Below the pieces are notes generated by a model that made no database searches, was not told where the DNA came from, and saw nothing but the letters and a program-made list of their open reading frames with translations. The position numbers were made by a program, and so were the translations under genes. From assembly GCA_015345905.1 (NCBI GenBank), contig JADDTR010000004.1:310001-374000 (forward strand): a stretch of 64,000 nt of DNA, given 5' to 3'. This document shows positions 1 to 10,187 of the stretch, in pieces. Numbering within the stretch: the stretch's first letter is position 1; every line of letters begins with the position of its first letter. The stretch comes from Aotearoamyces nothofagi. Lineage: Eukaryota; Ascomycota; Leotiomycetes; Leotiales; Tympanidaceae.

Positions 1-1136
1 AGATTTCCTAATGGAACGGACGCAATACAAAACTCTACTCTATACAGTTCAGAGTTGCCGCTTGCTGGGTGGGATAGGCGGCATCTTGATTCCTATAGTT
101 GAGCACGACAAGGCGTCGACCTGCTGTATTTATCCATTCTCTATCTGATCCTTCCTTTCCTCCCTATATACTAACCCAAATCCCTCTCCAAGTTTAATAA
201 CCGCCAAGTCTACCCTCAGGTTGCCTTGAGTAGTATAGGAGTCTGAATTTCGTGCCAAACTTTCTGTAGACTCCTAATCGAGCCTTTGGTTAAAAAGACA
301 GTCCCTACATCCTCTATAACTACAATTCATGCACTGGCCTTTCTTGCAGCCAGTCTTGATATTACAATGACACCTATACAGATTCTTTGGGACGAATTCC
401 AACGTCGCGATTACAATGTAGTTAGCCCAAAGTTCCGACCACGAGAATATCTAGAAGAGTGTGAAGACAACACTTGGCCCTTTCTTTGTCACATCAAATC
501 CTCTATACACCCTCAAACAAATTAAGGGTGTCTAGGACTTGCACAACCTACTGTACACCTACTGCTCCCGTCGCGAAGTTTTCGAGCCGGAAGGGAGTGA
601 AGAAAGCCGCTACTACCCTCAAGATTACAAGTCGTATAGCAAGGAGAGGTCAAGTTCCGGTGCGCCTGATCGTGTATATACATGCCCTGTCTGCGGCCAT
701 AATTCTTTGTTGGACAAATGACTAACCAGGAGGCAAAGTCCAGTCAACTCTGTGTCGACGTCGACTTACAGCTTCAAATGACTATTTTCTAACTGCGCCG
801 AGCCTATCACGAGAGTATCACGACATCATTTGACAGCGTTATCTGCTGCAAATGGAGATACAACGATGACCGGGCATTTCTTAGAGCCAGGCACTCAGCA
901 TTCTCGACGATTTTGTTTCTGATTCGACGCAAATATTGCAAGCTGTGACAAATGGCCTTCGAGGGACAATACATCTGCGGTTGAAACGTGGTGCTTCTAT
1001 ATCGAGCAGGATGGCCTCTACAAACGTCGTTGTAAGGCGTCAGTAGGTGGATGCAAAAACGACATGCATATTAGTCAGTCAAAGGGCTTTTAGAGGCATT
1101 GCATAGTGCAATAGCTGTTTACAAATCACTGGGCAG
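1..1136. other. Left-edge region without a recognisable gene
   Basis: Two short open frames on the plus strand (about 286-525 and 539-721) do not start convincingly, and neither resembles a family I recognise. The second ends in a CPVCGH motif that could be half of a zinc ribbon. No splice pair joins them cleanly. Given the decayed kinase remnant just downstream, this is most likely degraded coding DNA or chance open frames. Confidence 0.35.
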
Positions 1137-1274
1137 ATACTTGAGAATAACATCATTATTGACTCTGCCACTGAAGGAGGCCCGAGGGGAAGATTGATCG
1201 ACCTGGACTCAGCGAAGGAGCTGGACAGGGTGCCGAGTGGAGCTAGTCACTCGACCGATAAGGAAGTAAGGTAG
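1137..1274 (+). pseudogene. Fragment of a FunK1-type fungal protein kinase
   Basis: One open frame reads ENNIII, then GRLIDLDSAKEL and VPSGASHSTDKEV before a TAG. Known FunK1-family kinases have the order DISxENI(L/I)I, then G(M/I)LIDLDLAKE, then PSGARHRTGT, so this covers the catalytic-loop to activation-segment region. The HRD-like residues ahead of ENN are lost (QIL instead of DIS), the frame stops soon after the segment, and neither the N-lobe nor the conserved EFMAIEVL-type continuation is visible nearby. It is a short relic of about 45 codons. FunK1 kinases are a large lineage-specific group in mushrooms and moulds and often decay in accessory regions. Identification rests on motif memory, not a search. 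Confidence 0.6.
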
Positions 1275-1868
1275 TATATTGAGGACGTCATGGATCTTGG
1301 GAGCATTATTCATTCTGTAGAAAGCCTATCGCCCATCACCGTTCACATATCCAGCCCCATCCTAAACAAGGTAAACTTCTGTTTTCTGCAGCACCCATCC
1401 CTTCCAACATGTATTCGAGCAGAAAGCTTTCACATCATCGTGTGACAGCCTTCACCGAGGGATCCTCGTATTCGATCTCCACGGTATTGAGAAGAAGTTT
1501 CGACCCAATCTGCTACTGCCATACACGATGTCGGTCCTTCTCGTTACAAGGTAATGTTGAATCCGAAATGGCTGAGACAGAGAAAGTTGAAGAGTAGCAG
1601 AAGTAGTATATGAGGCTGCTTGGGCTTGGGGAAAGTGTACAAGTCGATTCACATCTTTCTCAATATCTTCTTCCTTTCGCTCTCGAAATGATTTCAGCCA
1701 GTAAATAACCTTCAACCCCCAGCCCCCCTTCCCTCCCCCTCCCCACACAGCACCTGCCTCTCCCCTATCAAATCAGAGATTCCATTTCTCTCGATACTGC
1801 TCTAATTTAACCTGTATGAATTCCGCTATATCTGGTGGATCTTGCACTTCAGGTGTCGCCTTGAACGT
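1275..1868. other. Gap with a pyrimidine-rich tract
   Basis: No supported gene. A cytosine-rich pyrimidine tract lies near 1720-1745. Open frames on both strands here look like chance. Confidence 0.4.
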
Positions 1869-3035
1869 CTACAACCTCTTCAGTATAGACTGCCAAAAGG
1901 TTGGTTCTTGAACAGCCTGATTATACCAGAAAGTTCCATTTTCCATACATTCTTCTATCAATCCTGACAGTACTGCGTCTTTCTCCCTTAAAACCATGAT
2001 GAACTTATTGAACCCTGCGTTGAAAGCCTCCAACTCATCATCATTACATTCGAGCATATCCAAAGGTGTGAGACCAAGGGGAGGGCTGTATAAGAATTGG
2101 GCAGGCGCAATATAACAAAAGTCCCAATCGATAGATGCCTTTATGTTGTAGTCGGTGTCGGCAATGATGTTTCCAAGGCGTATATCAGGATTGTATAGCT
2201 TGTATGGTCCACGCAAGGACTCGGCCTTCACCATCTGGGGAGTTATAGCATGTAAGGACATGAGAGATAAATACGCTTCGCGGCAAGTTTGCTCGTCGGC
2301 AATAGCAAAAGACTTGTCCCGAAGGGCCAGAATGCTTTGGTGGATAAGCTCTGTCATGTACACTGAGGCGTCTGGTGGTATTTGTATTTCTGAAAGATTA
2401 TTAGCAACATTTTGTAGGTGGTAGAAAAACACACTTACCTGGTACCTTAATCCCATGACATTCAAGCTCATTCTGCTTGATCGTCAACGAATCCGGCCTC
2501 ACGTACCACTGCATCGACTCCTCATCCCACGAAAGCCTTCCAATCTGATCAAATTCAAGGCTCCAGAGCTGTATATACATGGTCGCAATCTGTTCATACA
2601 CCTTTTTTGAGCTGCGATTCGGTAATTGTAGACTTGAACTCGTCTCGCGAACAAAGCATTTCGTCAAGACGCTGACCGGGAATGAAATCCATCAATATGA
2701 AAGGCCCCAAACCATCAAATTCGTCCGAAGCTACGCCATGCGTATAATACTTCGGAATTGGGATTCTGGTCTTCTCAATGATTCATTACAGCCCCATGGA
2801 TTGGAAATCGTAGTACCATATCCTCTCTCCCACTTTCGAAGTGAATTTGGAAGCAAAAGTTATAGCTTCTAGAGAACCTCTTAACAATAAAGCAAGGTTC
2901 TCCGTGGCAAAGAGCTGAGACCATTTTTTTAACGTTTGAATCATCATTCTCCAGATCGTAGCTTTGGATTTTAGCAAGCCAAGCTGAATAGATTTTTGGA
3001 TCGAAAATATTCAACGGAGTATCAAACTTGGCCAT
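1869..3035 (-). pseudogene. Broken aminoglycoside-phosphotransferase-like (APH/choline kinase fold) gene
   Basis: The minus strand encodes, across several frames, a fungal APH-family protein: MAKFDTPLNIF at the start (ATG at 3035), CFIVKRFSRSYNF with the presumed ATP-site lysine region, RIPIPKYYTHG, then GPFILMDFIPGQRL, and a C-terminal block with NPDIRLGNIIAD and IDWDF. The last two correspond to the Brenner motif (usually HxDxxxxN; here the His is Asn) and the metal-binding DWD. An intron at about 2438-2390 (GTAAGT...TTTCAG) joins the last blocks. Two frame breaks are visible: near 2770, where about a dozen family residues also seem missing, and in an A-run near 2608. These make it a pseudogene unless they are assembly errors. 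The family phosphorylates small molecules or proteins; the fungal members are mostly uncharacterised. Confidence 0.7.
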
Positions 3036-4192
3036 TGTGGATTTATAAAGATCGATTGTAGATAGGCAATGCAAGTGAAGTTGATGCGAAAGAACGAAAG
3101 AGTGGGCACAATTTAATGGGGAAGGGTGACTAAACTTCTGGGGCCGGAAATCCTTTGCAAGTCACGAGATTTGCTGCATTTTTGTGAAATGTACATTTAA
3201 AGTTTTCTCATCATTAATTATACAAGCAATTACAATGAAGCGTATATAACTATAAAACAGAGGAGAATTTGTTGGTGAGAGGTTGATTTAGGTAATGACT
3301 GTATTATATCTACATGAAGATAAAACCTAAAGATTTCTTATTTTACTTATAGTTCTACTATTAAAAGTATAAATATAAAGTACTACAAATTCTATAGCTA
3401 TCAACTTCTACTTATAACTATAAGACAAGAAGTTTTCTAGATCATTGTCTATAGAAATATTAAAAAGCTTATTAACAATAAGCTTTTTATAAATTTCTTC
3501 TAAGTACTTACTAGCAGCTTCTATCAATATGAATATATTGTTCTTCTAGTCTAAAAGCTTATTAATAATAAGTCTTTTTAATTAAGAGAAGTTTAACCTA
3601 TAAATATAGTACTTGGCTAGACTTTTAATACAAGGACCTCTATTGGCCTTAAATAGCTAATATATATAGGCGCACGCTCAGCAAAACGGAGCCGCACTCC
3701 TAGCCTCTCTATTTTTGCTAGGGATGATACTGTCTAGGGATTGGCTAATGTAAGCTAAATGCGGCACCAACCAACAAAACAGTACTGTAATACGGAGCTC
3801 GAATTGCGCCGTCAGGGTCATGCAGCGGGCGGCTGGAACGGCAATTAAGAAATGGCCCCAGTCAATCAAGCCGTGTTTCTTCGCAAGATGTCACCCCGCA
3901 TACTTCTGTCTCTGAGCGGACCGAGGGGAGAGTATCAAAAAAGGCAAGGAAAAGGGGCCTGCCTGTGGAATTAAATTAGTACAGGGAGGCGAGCGCTGGA
4001 AATCGTTTAATGTAGCGCCAAATAAATCCGTTCAAAAGTTGACAGAAATAGTTATTAGACCTCGTTAATTACAAAAGGGCTCAAGAGGAGAGTTTCAGAA
4101 AATAATTACAGTGCAATCCTATGCGATACCTTGCTGTGTCTCTCGTCACTTCCGCCGTTGCAGCGGTCTCCTATAGCTATATAAATAGCTCT
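3036..4192. other. AT-rich gap between kinase-like genes
   Basis: About 3190-3665 is strongly AT-rich with short recurring words such as AAGCTTATTAA/TAATAAGC and long A/T runs, as in RIP-degraded repeats. From about 3670 to 4190 the base composition returns to normal, but no supported coding frame is present. A 63-codon open frame at 3678-3869 resembles nothing I know. Confidence 0.5.
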
Positions 4193-5371
4193 TTACCACC
4201 ATTTATGCTTTAAGACTTCGTCTATCGTTGGTCTAGCCGCCGGATCTAGATTTGTCATTCTAGATATTATGCTCTTGGCTCCAGGACTGAGGTTGGGAGC
4301 GACGTCCTCCCCCCACTGCTCGAACCTTACTCCAGGGTCATCGTTCACCGTCACTTCAGCCATTTCGGACAATTTCTTTAGAGCCTTACACCATGACTCA
4401 TCCTGAACTTGCTTGAGAAGCCCTTCGGGAAGTGGCCCAAAGTAGAGAAGGTGGCGATGCAGGATCTCTTGTTCCGGCATTATGCCATTCTTGACTAGAG
4501 CTTGGTAGTCCTTCAGGACCAGTAGGTCTCCAGCCCCAAGAGCATATATACACTGTAAACAGGGCTTAGCGTGAGTTATTGGACTAGAGCATGGCTCACT
4601 TACCACCAGTCCAAAAGAGAGCACGTCCGACGCCTTTGTGACACCCCTTGCAGTCTGCCCTTCTGGGCTTCGCCATATAACATTCCCTATTGCATAGGGA
4701 GTCTGAAGCGGCTCTCCACCTTCTGGCTTGAATGCGATGTCAAAGTCGCCTAGGACAACATCTGTAACTACTTGGTTACCTTGCTCATCGCAAGTCCAAT
4801 TGACCAAGATGTTATCAGGTTTCAGATCTGGCAAGACAGCATGGTTAGTTAGAGGTCTTGAGGAGTAATGTCTCGAGTGTGCAGCATCGTACCTATATAG
4901 ATCCAGCCTTTGTCATGAAATTCCTTTACTGCCTCTCCTGTATATTGCAGGATTTTCTTTATTTCCGCTGCAGGGAAGTCAGGATACTCCGTGACCAAGG
5001 CAAGTAGGGTGTGCCTAAAATACTTATAGACCAAAACGCGCTCCTCTTGGTTGTAATCAATATGCATTCGAAGTCGGCCACTTCCTGCAAACTCGCTTTT
5101 GAGGTTTTGAGACAAAGTAAAAAACGACTCAGATACACGCTTGAAGACAAAAGATTCACTTCTGCAGCTGAGAGGAATGGGTCAGAGATATAGCTAAGTT
5201 GAGAGACATGGATATGGAGCTTAAGACGTACTCGGCTTGGTAGACACTGAGCTCAGGGTTCTTGGGATGACGCTGAAGCACACTGCCTTGAATGTACTTG
5301 CGACCGGATTGGCCTACTATAGTGGATGACATCCTTGTAATAATACGGCATACAGGACGATTGAAAGCCAT
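4193..5371 (-). CDS. Fungal serine/threonine protein kinase with an atypical catalytic loop
   Basis: Exons 5371-5232, 5167-4893, 4827-4604 and 4552-4193 join into 332 residues with clean GT-AG introns of 51-65 bases. Kinase landmarks in order: a short N-lobe starting near GRKYIQGSVLQ, the presumed ATP-site lysine in FVFKRV, the catalytic loop as YIDLKPDNILV (created across the second intron), LGDFDIAF in place of DFG, RSPEG for APE, DVLSFG, and the subdomain XI arginine in DPAARPT. HRD is therefore YID and DFG is DFD. The catalytic Asp, Lys and Asn remain, so activity is possible; DFD occurs in other fungal kinases. The upstream ATG at 5371 was preferred, but the next ATG (MSSTIV, 13 codons on) would also keep the domain whole. 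It sits alone among broken genes, so its role is unknown. Confidence 0.75.
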
Positions 5372-5986
5372 CAAAGAAGAAATTCTGAAAGGTAGGATAA
5401 GGAGACGAGGTCGCGTGTACAGGCGGCTTTACGAAGGCGCGCGGTAGTGAAAACCATCCATGTTTCAGACCCTCAGAAAAATTGAAGAATACAGAATCGC
5501 GTTATATTAGTTTCGTGAATTCATGTGATAATTTAGAGGACATGCTATAAATATTAAAAAGGTTAATTTTTAAGCAAAAATAAACTTGCAGCCGATCATC
5601 ATAAGTCTACTACAAGTACAACTTACTTTCGTAGAGGGCCAAAATAACCAGCTTTTGATGTCTGTACACCTCTCGAAGCGTCTGTAAAAGCAAGGAGCTT
5701 CTGCGAATCAAAGCCTTAGAATATTATAGTTATTACTCTATTTGGTCTAGAAAGGTCTCGGAAGCTCACCTCCTTGGCTTCACTACTCAGCCTGGCTTAC
5801 CTACAGCTCAGGCTATAGCAGCAGCGGCTCAGGTCCAAAGACGGAAATGGAAATTGCTCATGTCGAGATTCCGATATCGAATATACTGTTTCTAAACCAC
5901 TGACTTGAGTTATATAGATAGAAGGAAGAATGAACCGAGGAAAGACAGTCAGAAAGTTCACTAAGGTCAGAGATAAAGGTTACTTT
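5372..5986. other. Intergenic gap
   Basis: Promoter side of the kinase gene and 3' side of the next pseudogene. An AT-rich patch lies near 5480-5590. No coding frame with support. Confidence 0.4.
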
Positions 5987-7250
5987 TCAGATCGAGTTCT
6001 GGCTGCTATCCTCTGCAAATACTCCCTCTTCATTATAAGGTGTATCCAGCTTCTCCAACTTCCTCCTCACCTGCTGTTCCTCTTCTACAAACTTCTCCTC
6101 GTCCAAAAATGTAAGTTGCTCAGGCGGCGTCTGCGGACGCCATTTCCTCTTGAATTGTAGAGGTTTGGCTCCTTGCATCGTCATTGTTTTATTGTACCAG
6201 TTCTCTGCTTCAGCTAACAACTGACATAAGGTTTTAGAATCGATCACGATAGGTAAGTCAGGAACGCCATGTATTACTTCTTCAATGGCAAAGTCTTTGA
6301 GCTATAGCTTAAGGCTAGAGGATGGAGAAAGAAGGTGGTTGCCTTCGGCATCTCTGAAAAGCTATTCTGTATCAGTAGAGCCCTTGCAACATGTTGAGGA
6401 GCAGATTACCTGGCTGTCAACCACTTGCTCGACTTCCCCCTCAACCTCTCCATCATCATTTGTAGAGTTCTTCAATCGCCAGACAGAAATTGAAGCTTTG
6501 GACTTCTTGTAATCCAAATCCAAACCAACTACAACACCAATGCCACCGTATAATCCAAGTATATAGTTATCTGCAAGACCGACCAAAGATTTCCTTTTCT
6601 GTAAATGTACTACTTCGATTACAACACCAGGCCATGCAGCATCCTTATATTGAAACCTAATATCAGGCTCATATCTAATGTTTTATTGCTGGTCGTTATC
6701 ACTAATGGAGAAATTCAATTGGCCGCTTATAGGCTTGATACCTTCAATAAAAGGCCGCGCTTCGATTTCTTTGTCGGCAAGACGCTCCAACGTCTTCTCT
6801 ATCTCTGTTACAAGTCTGGAAATAAAGGTATCGTGTAATATTGTAGGCAATCGAAGAATAAATCTGCTCTGGATAGGATTGTAATCGTATCTAGATACTA
6901 AATTAGTATACTGCCAGCAAACACTGGTCCTAATTCATGACCTACCGAACTTTGTCTGCAACAAATCCTCCAAGTAACTCGTCGTGCTTTAGTTGATCCA
7001 GCAATTCCTTGTACTCCTTGCTATTGAGCTTATAGGCGGTCCAAGGAGACCTTGGAGGAGCGCCGTTCTGGCAGTCCCTAAAGACTCGAAGGATCCTTGC
7101 GACATGCGCTGTAGGTTTTGTTTCGGTAAGTGGTGGTGTTGGCGGACCGTTGATAATACTTCCTGGCGGTGTGATTTTCTTGATTGAAGCTTGTAGCGCT
7201 ATGAGGCGTTGCGATAAGTAACTCTAGAGTAGATGATAAAGCTAAAGGCA
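5987..7250 (-). pseudogene. Broken fungal PD-(D/E)XK nuclease-like gene with RIP-type stops
   Basis: Read right to left, the minus strand gives a coiled start (SYLSQRLIALQASIKKI), a PPTPPLTET linker, a block ending LGGFVADKVR, an intron-like GTAGGT...TTTAG, then YDYNPIQSRFILRLP, YEPDIRFQY, WPGVVIEVVHLQKRKSL, LADNYILGLYG and SVWRL, and finally a Glu-rich tail ending at 5987. The order PD...(V/I)IEV...QK with the following LADDYI/VVVGLD words is typical of a widespread uncharacterised fungal family that I associate with the PD-(D/E)XK fold. Two in-frame stops are visible (TAA near 6680, TAG near 6309), each explained by C-to-T change of a Gln codon, and the joint between the last two blocks is not in frame with the obvious splice sites. 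Judged dead. Function of the intact family is not established. Confidence 0.65.
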
Positions 7251-9360
7251 TGTCAATAGGACTAATGTTGTTGTCCTGGAGGAATAAAATCCGACGCTAA
7301 CGGCATCTGTAGGCCGCTTTCCGCCGATGTCATCTGCGATTTACATGCTCGCAGCTCGGCTAGAGTAGAAAAAAGTTCCACTATAGAAGAAAACAGTACC
7401 TATTTATACCCTTACTAGGCAATTAGATAGTGTATATAAATTGAGTATATACTAAGTATATACTCAATTCCCAGAGTACTTTTAAACTTCTAAATACTCT
7501 AGAATACTGTTCTAGAGAATTAAGTATATATATCTACTTTATATTTACTTTATAGAGTATTTAGAGGTTTAAAAGTACTCTAGAAATTAAATATATCTAG
7601 AATATATTAACTATATACTAATTACTAAATATTCATTAATTAAGTTCTAGAGTATTAATTACTAAATTTAAAGTATTGATTATTAAATATTTATTAACTT
7701 ATAGAGTTTTAGAGTATTGATTATTAAATATATTAGTAACTAATCTAGCTAGCTTTAGATTAATCTTAACTAAGTATAAAATTAATAGATCTCTTTTTCT
7801 ACTATAGTTAAATTATAATCTAGTAATAGACAAAGTTTTAATTTAGCTAGAATTAGACTATTTAATAGTTTAGTCTAGACTATAAAGAGCTATTTTTAGA
7901 ACTTTTATAACTATTTTTAGAAAAAGGATTTTATAACTTTCTTTATTTATATAAAATAGTAATATTTAATAGTAATACTTTTAATATTAGAATTGTAAAA
8001 AAAGTAGTAATTAAAGTATTTAGAAAAGAAATAGTCTAAGATCTCTAGAATTAGACTAGACTATTTTTAAATAGTTTAATCTAGTCTAGATTGTTTATTT
8101 ATAGTTTAGTTTAATTAGTCTAATTTAAATAGTTTATAATATTAATAATCTAGACTAAACTATTTTAGAATAGTCTAGTCTAGAACTAGACTAATATTAA
8201 TAGTTTAGTCTAGTTTTAGAAAAATAGTCTAGTCTATAAAACAATCTATAAATTACTTTTAAAACTAGATTAAACTAGACTATTAACTAGTCTATTAATA
8301 ATACTATTAAAATTACTATTATACTAACTATTAAAGCTAAGTTTATATTATTTAATCTATAGTCTTCTATTCTATTATTATTACTAGTTGATAACTATTT
8401 AAGAGTTAGTATTTATTTAATTATAATAAAATATACTATATTAGAAGACTATTAATCTATCTCTTTACTATATATATTATAGAGACTTTTAATAGTTTAA
8501 ATATTACTTTATAAAAATATATTTAATATATATAGAGACAATATTAAATATTGTTCAAAACTAGCCTTAGTATTTAAACAGTATATATAAATCTATAATA
8601 GTTGTATAGAATAGAGAAATTTAAATAGTAAGGTCTTTAATACTTAAGAAAGAAAGAGTATTCTAAAAGATAAAAGCCTCTTGAATACTTAGCTTAGTAA
8701 GCTATTAGATTAATTATATAACTTACTACTAGTAGATTATATAACCTTTAGATTATATATCTAGAGGTTATATATATAATAAGATTGACTTATTATAAAA
8801 TCTATATATATATCCAGCTTATATTGAGTATATTTCTTATATATATTAATATAGACTCTACTATTCTAAGTGATACTAGAGTATAAGTAGATCTATTCTC
8901 TACTTAGCCAATCTTTATCTATATAGGAGAGTCTCTATTGTAGTAGAACTTTTTTCTACTATAGCTGAACTGTAATCTAGTAATAGACCTTAATAAATAT
9001 CTATCTATTCTCTATAAATTGCTGCTAGTAAAGGGATATAAGTGCTAATAAAGAAGAATATATAAGACTACTATTTATTTTTAGCTAATCTATTATATAT
9101 ATACTATATTATATAACCTTACTTGTAAGGTTATAGCAAAATCTAAGAGGCCGACTAGTAGAATTTTAGCAAAGTGACTATTGACCTTGTCTATAATTTA
9201 CTGTTGCATTTGTAGATCACTTAAGTGATTGATTATAAAAGTACAGGTTACAAGATACAAAATACCCTTATTCCTCTTATTTCTATCTACAACTTCTAAC
9301 CTTATTGAATTATATACTTATATCAAGTTATATATTTGTCATTAGAATAGTGTTGGAAAT
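7251..9360. repeat. AT-rich, RIP-degraded repeat island
   Basis: From about 7390 to 9350 the DNA is extremely AT-rich, with dense TCTAG/CTAGA words and no open frame. A repeat of about 40 bases near 7347-7386 (minus orientation) recurs in plus orientation at about 8941-8978 and, more degraded, at about 7793-7820. Differences among copies are almost all C/T and G/A, as RIP leaves. The inverted pair is about 1.55 kb apart. I cannot assign the element to a class; nothing like a transposase or polymerase is readable. It should be treated as an old, wholly decayed mobile element or nested elements. Confidence 0.6.
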
Positions 9361-10187
9361 ATGTATATATATACTTGAAATCACAAGCTCTATCCTTTTT
9401 TACCATTTGCCACTTTTGCTGCTCTCTAACAAGGAGTCAATCTCAGGTTTTTGAGCTCTGCCGGTGTAAGAGTCCTACTACTGGGCGACACCGATGTAAT
9501 ATCACTAGACACCAGGTATAGGGAATCACTGGTGAGACACTAGATAGCAGTAAGTAATATATATACATTGATGATAGGGACAGTGTAGATGTTGTATTGA
9601 GGTTCTATTAGTACTTTGGTAATATACAGCCGACATGGTCCTGGTGGTATCGCGGACGTAGCAATTGGGCTATTGGGATTCTCGGGCTCTCGATTGACTG
9701 CCCTTACCTAGCTGCTGCTGACACTAAGCCAGACATCAAAATGATCATGAAATCTCAAGATCCCTCTATTCTTCATTTAACTGGAATAAGAGTATGCACC
9801 ATCGAGAAAGTGATGCCTTAGCCGTCATTTTTATGGAGACCCTGTCCCTTATGTGCTTCGGGGGCGTACTGGTGGTAATGGTGATGACTTAGAGCGGAGC
9901 GGTAAGAATGATTTTGTGGATGGTCGCGTTATTGATGAACAAGACGAAAAGGGAATGCCAACCGAAGTATTTGTCCTGGTCTGATTTTTCAAAATTCCAT
10001 GCCGACTCTTCAGTCGGGACTCAGTAGCGACAAACTATGATGACAGTAGTTTTACTTGTTGATTTCTCGTCCTCAGACATTGAAGACAGGGTTTTTTGGG
10101 GGATGTTTGGAAGACCCAAAACTATAAAGATTGTTCATTTAATTCCCAAATACCTAGAAAGTAGCCATAAACATGATTTCATCTATC
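9361..10187. other. Gap between the AT island and the core genes
   Basis: Base composition returns to normal. No coding frame, tRNA or rRNA recognised. The right end is the 3' side of the AP-1 beta gene. Confidence 0.4.

Noticed and set aside
286-721. Two plus-strand open frames near the left edge, the second with CPVCGH
   Set aside because: The second lacks an ATG, no splice pair joins them and neither resembles a known family; kept only as a gap note.
3678-3869. 63-codon minus frame in the AT-rich gap
   Set aside because: No homology recognised and no gene context; likely chance.
9430-9520. Possible tRNA-like stem in the gap left of AP-1 beta
   Set aside because: No GTTCRA T-loop and no cloverleaf could be drawn.
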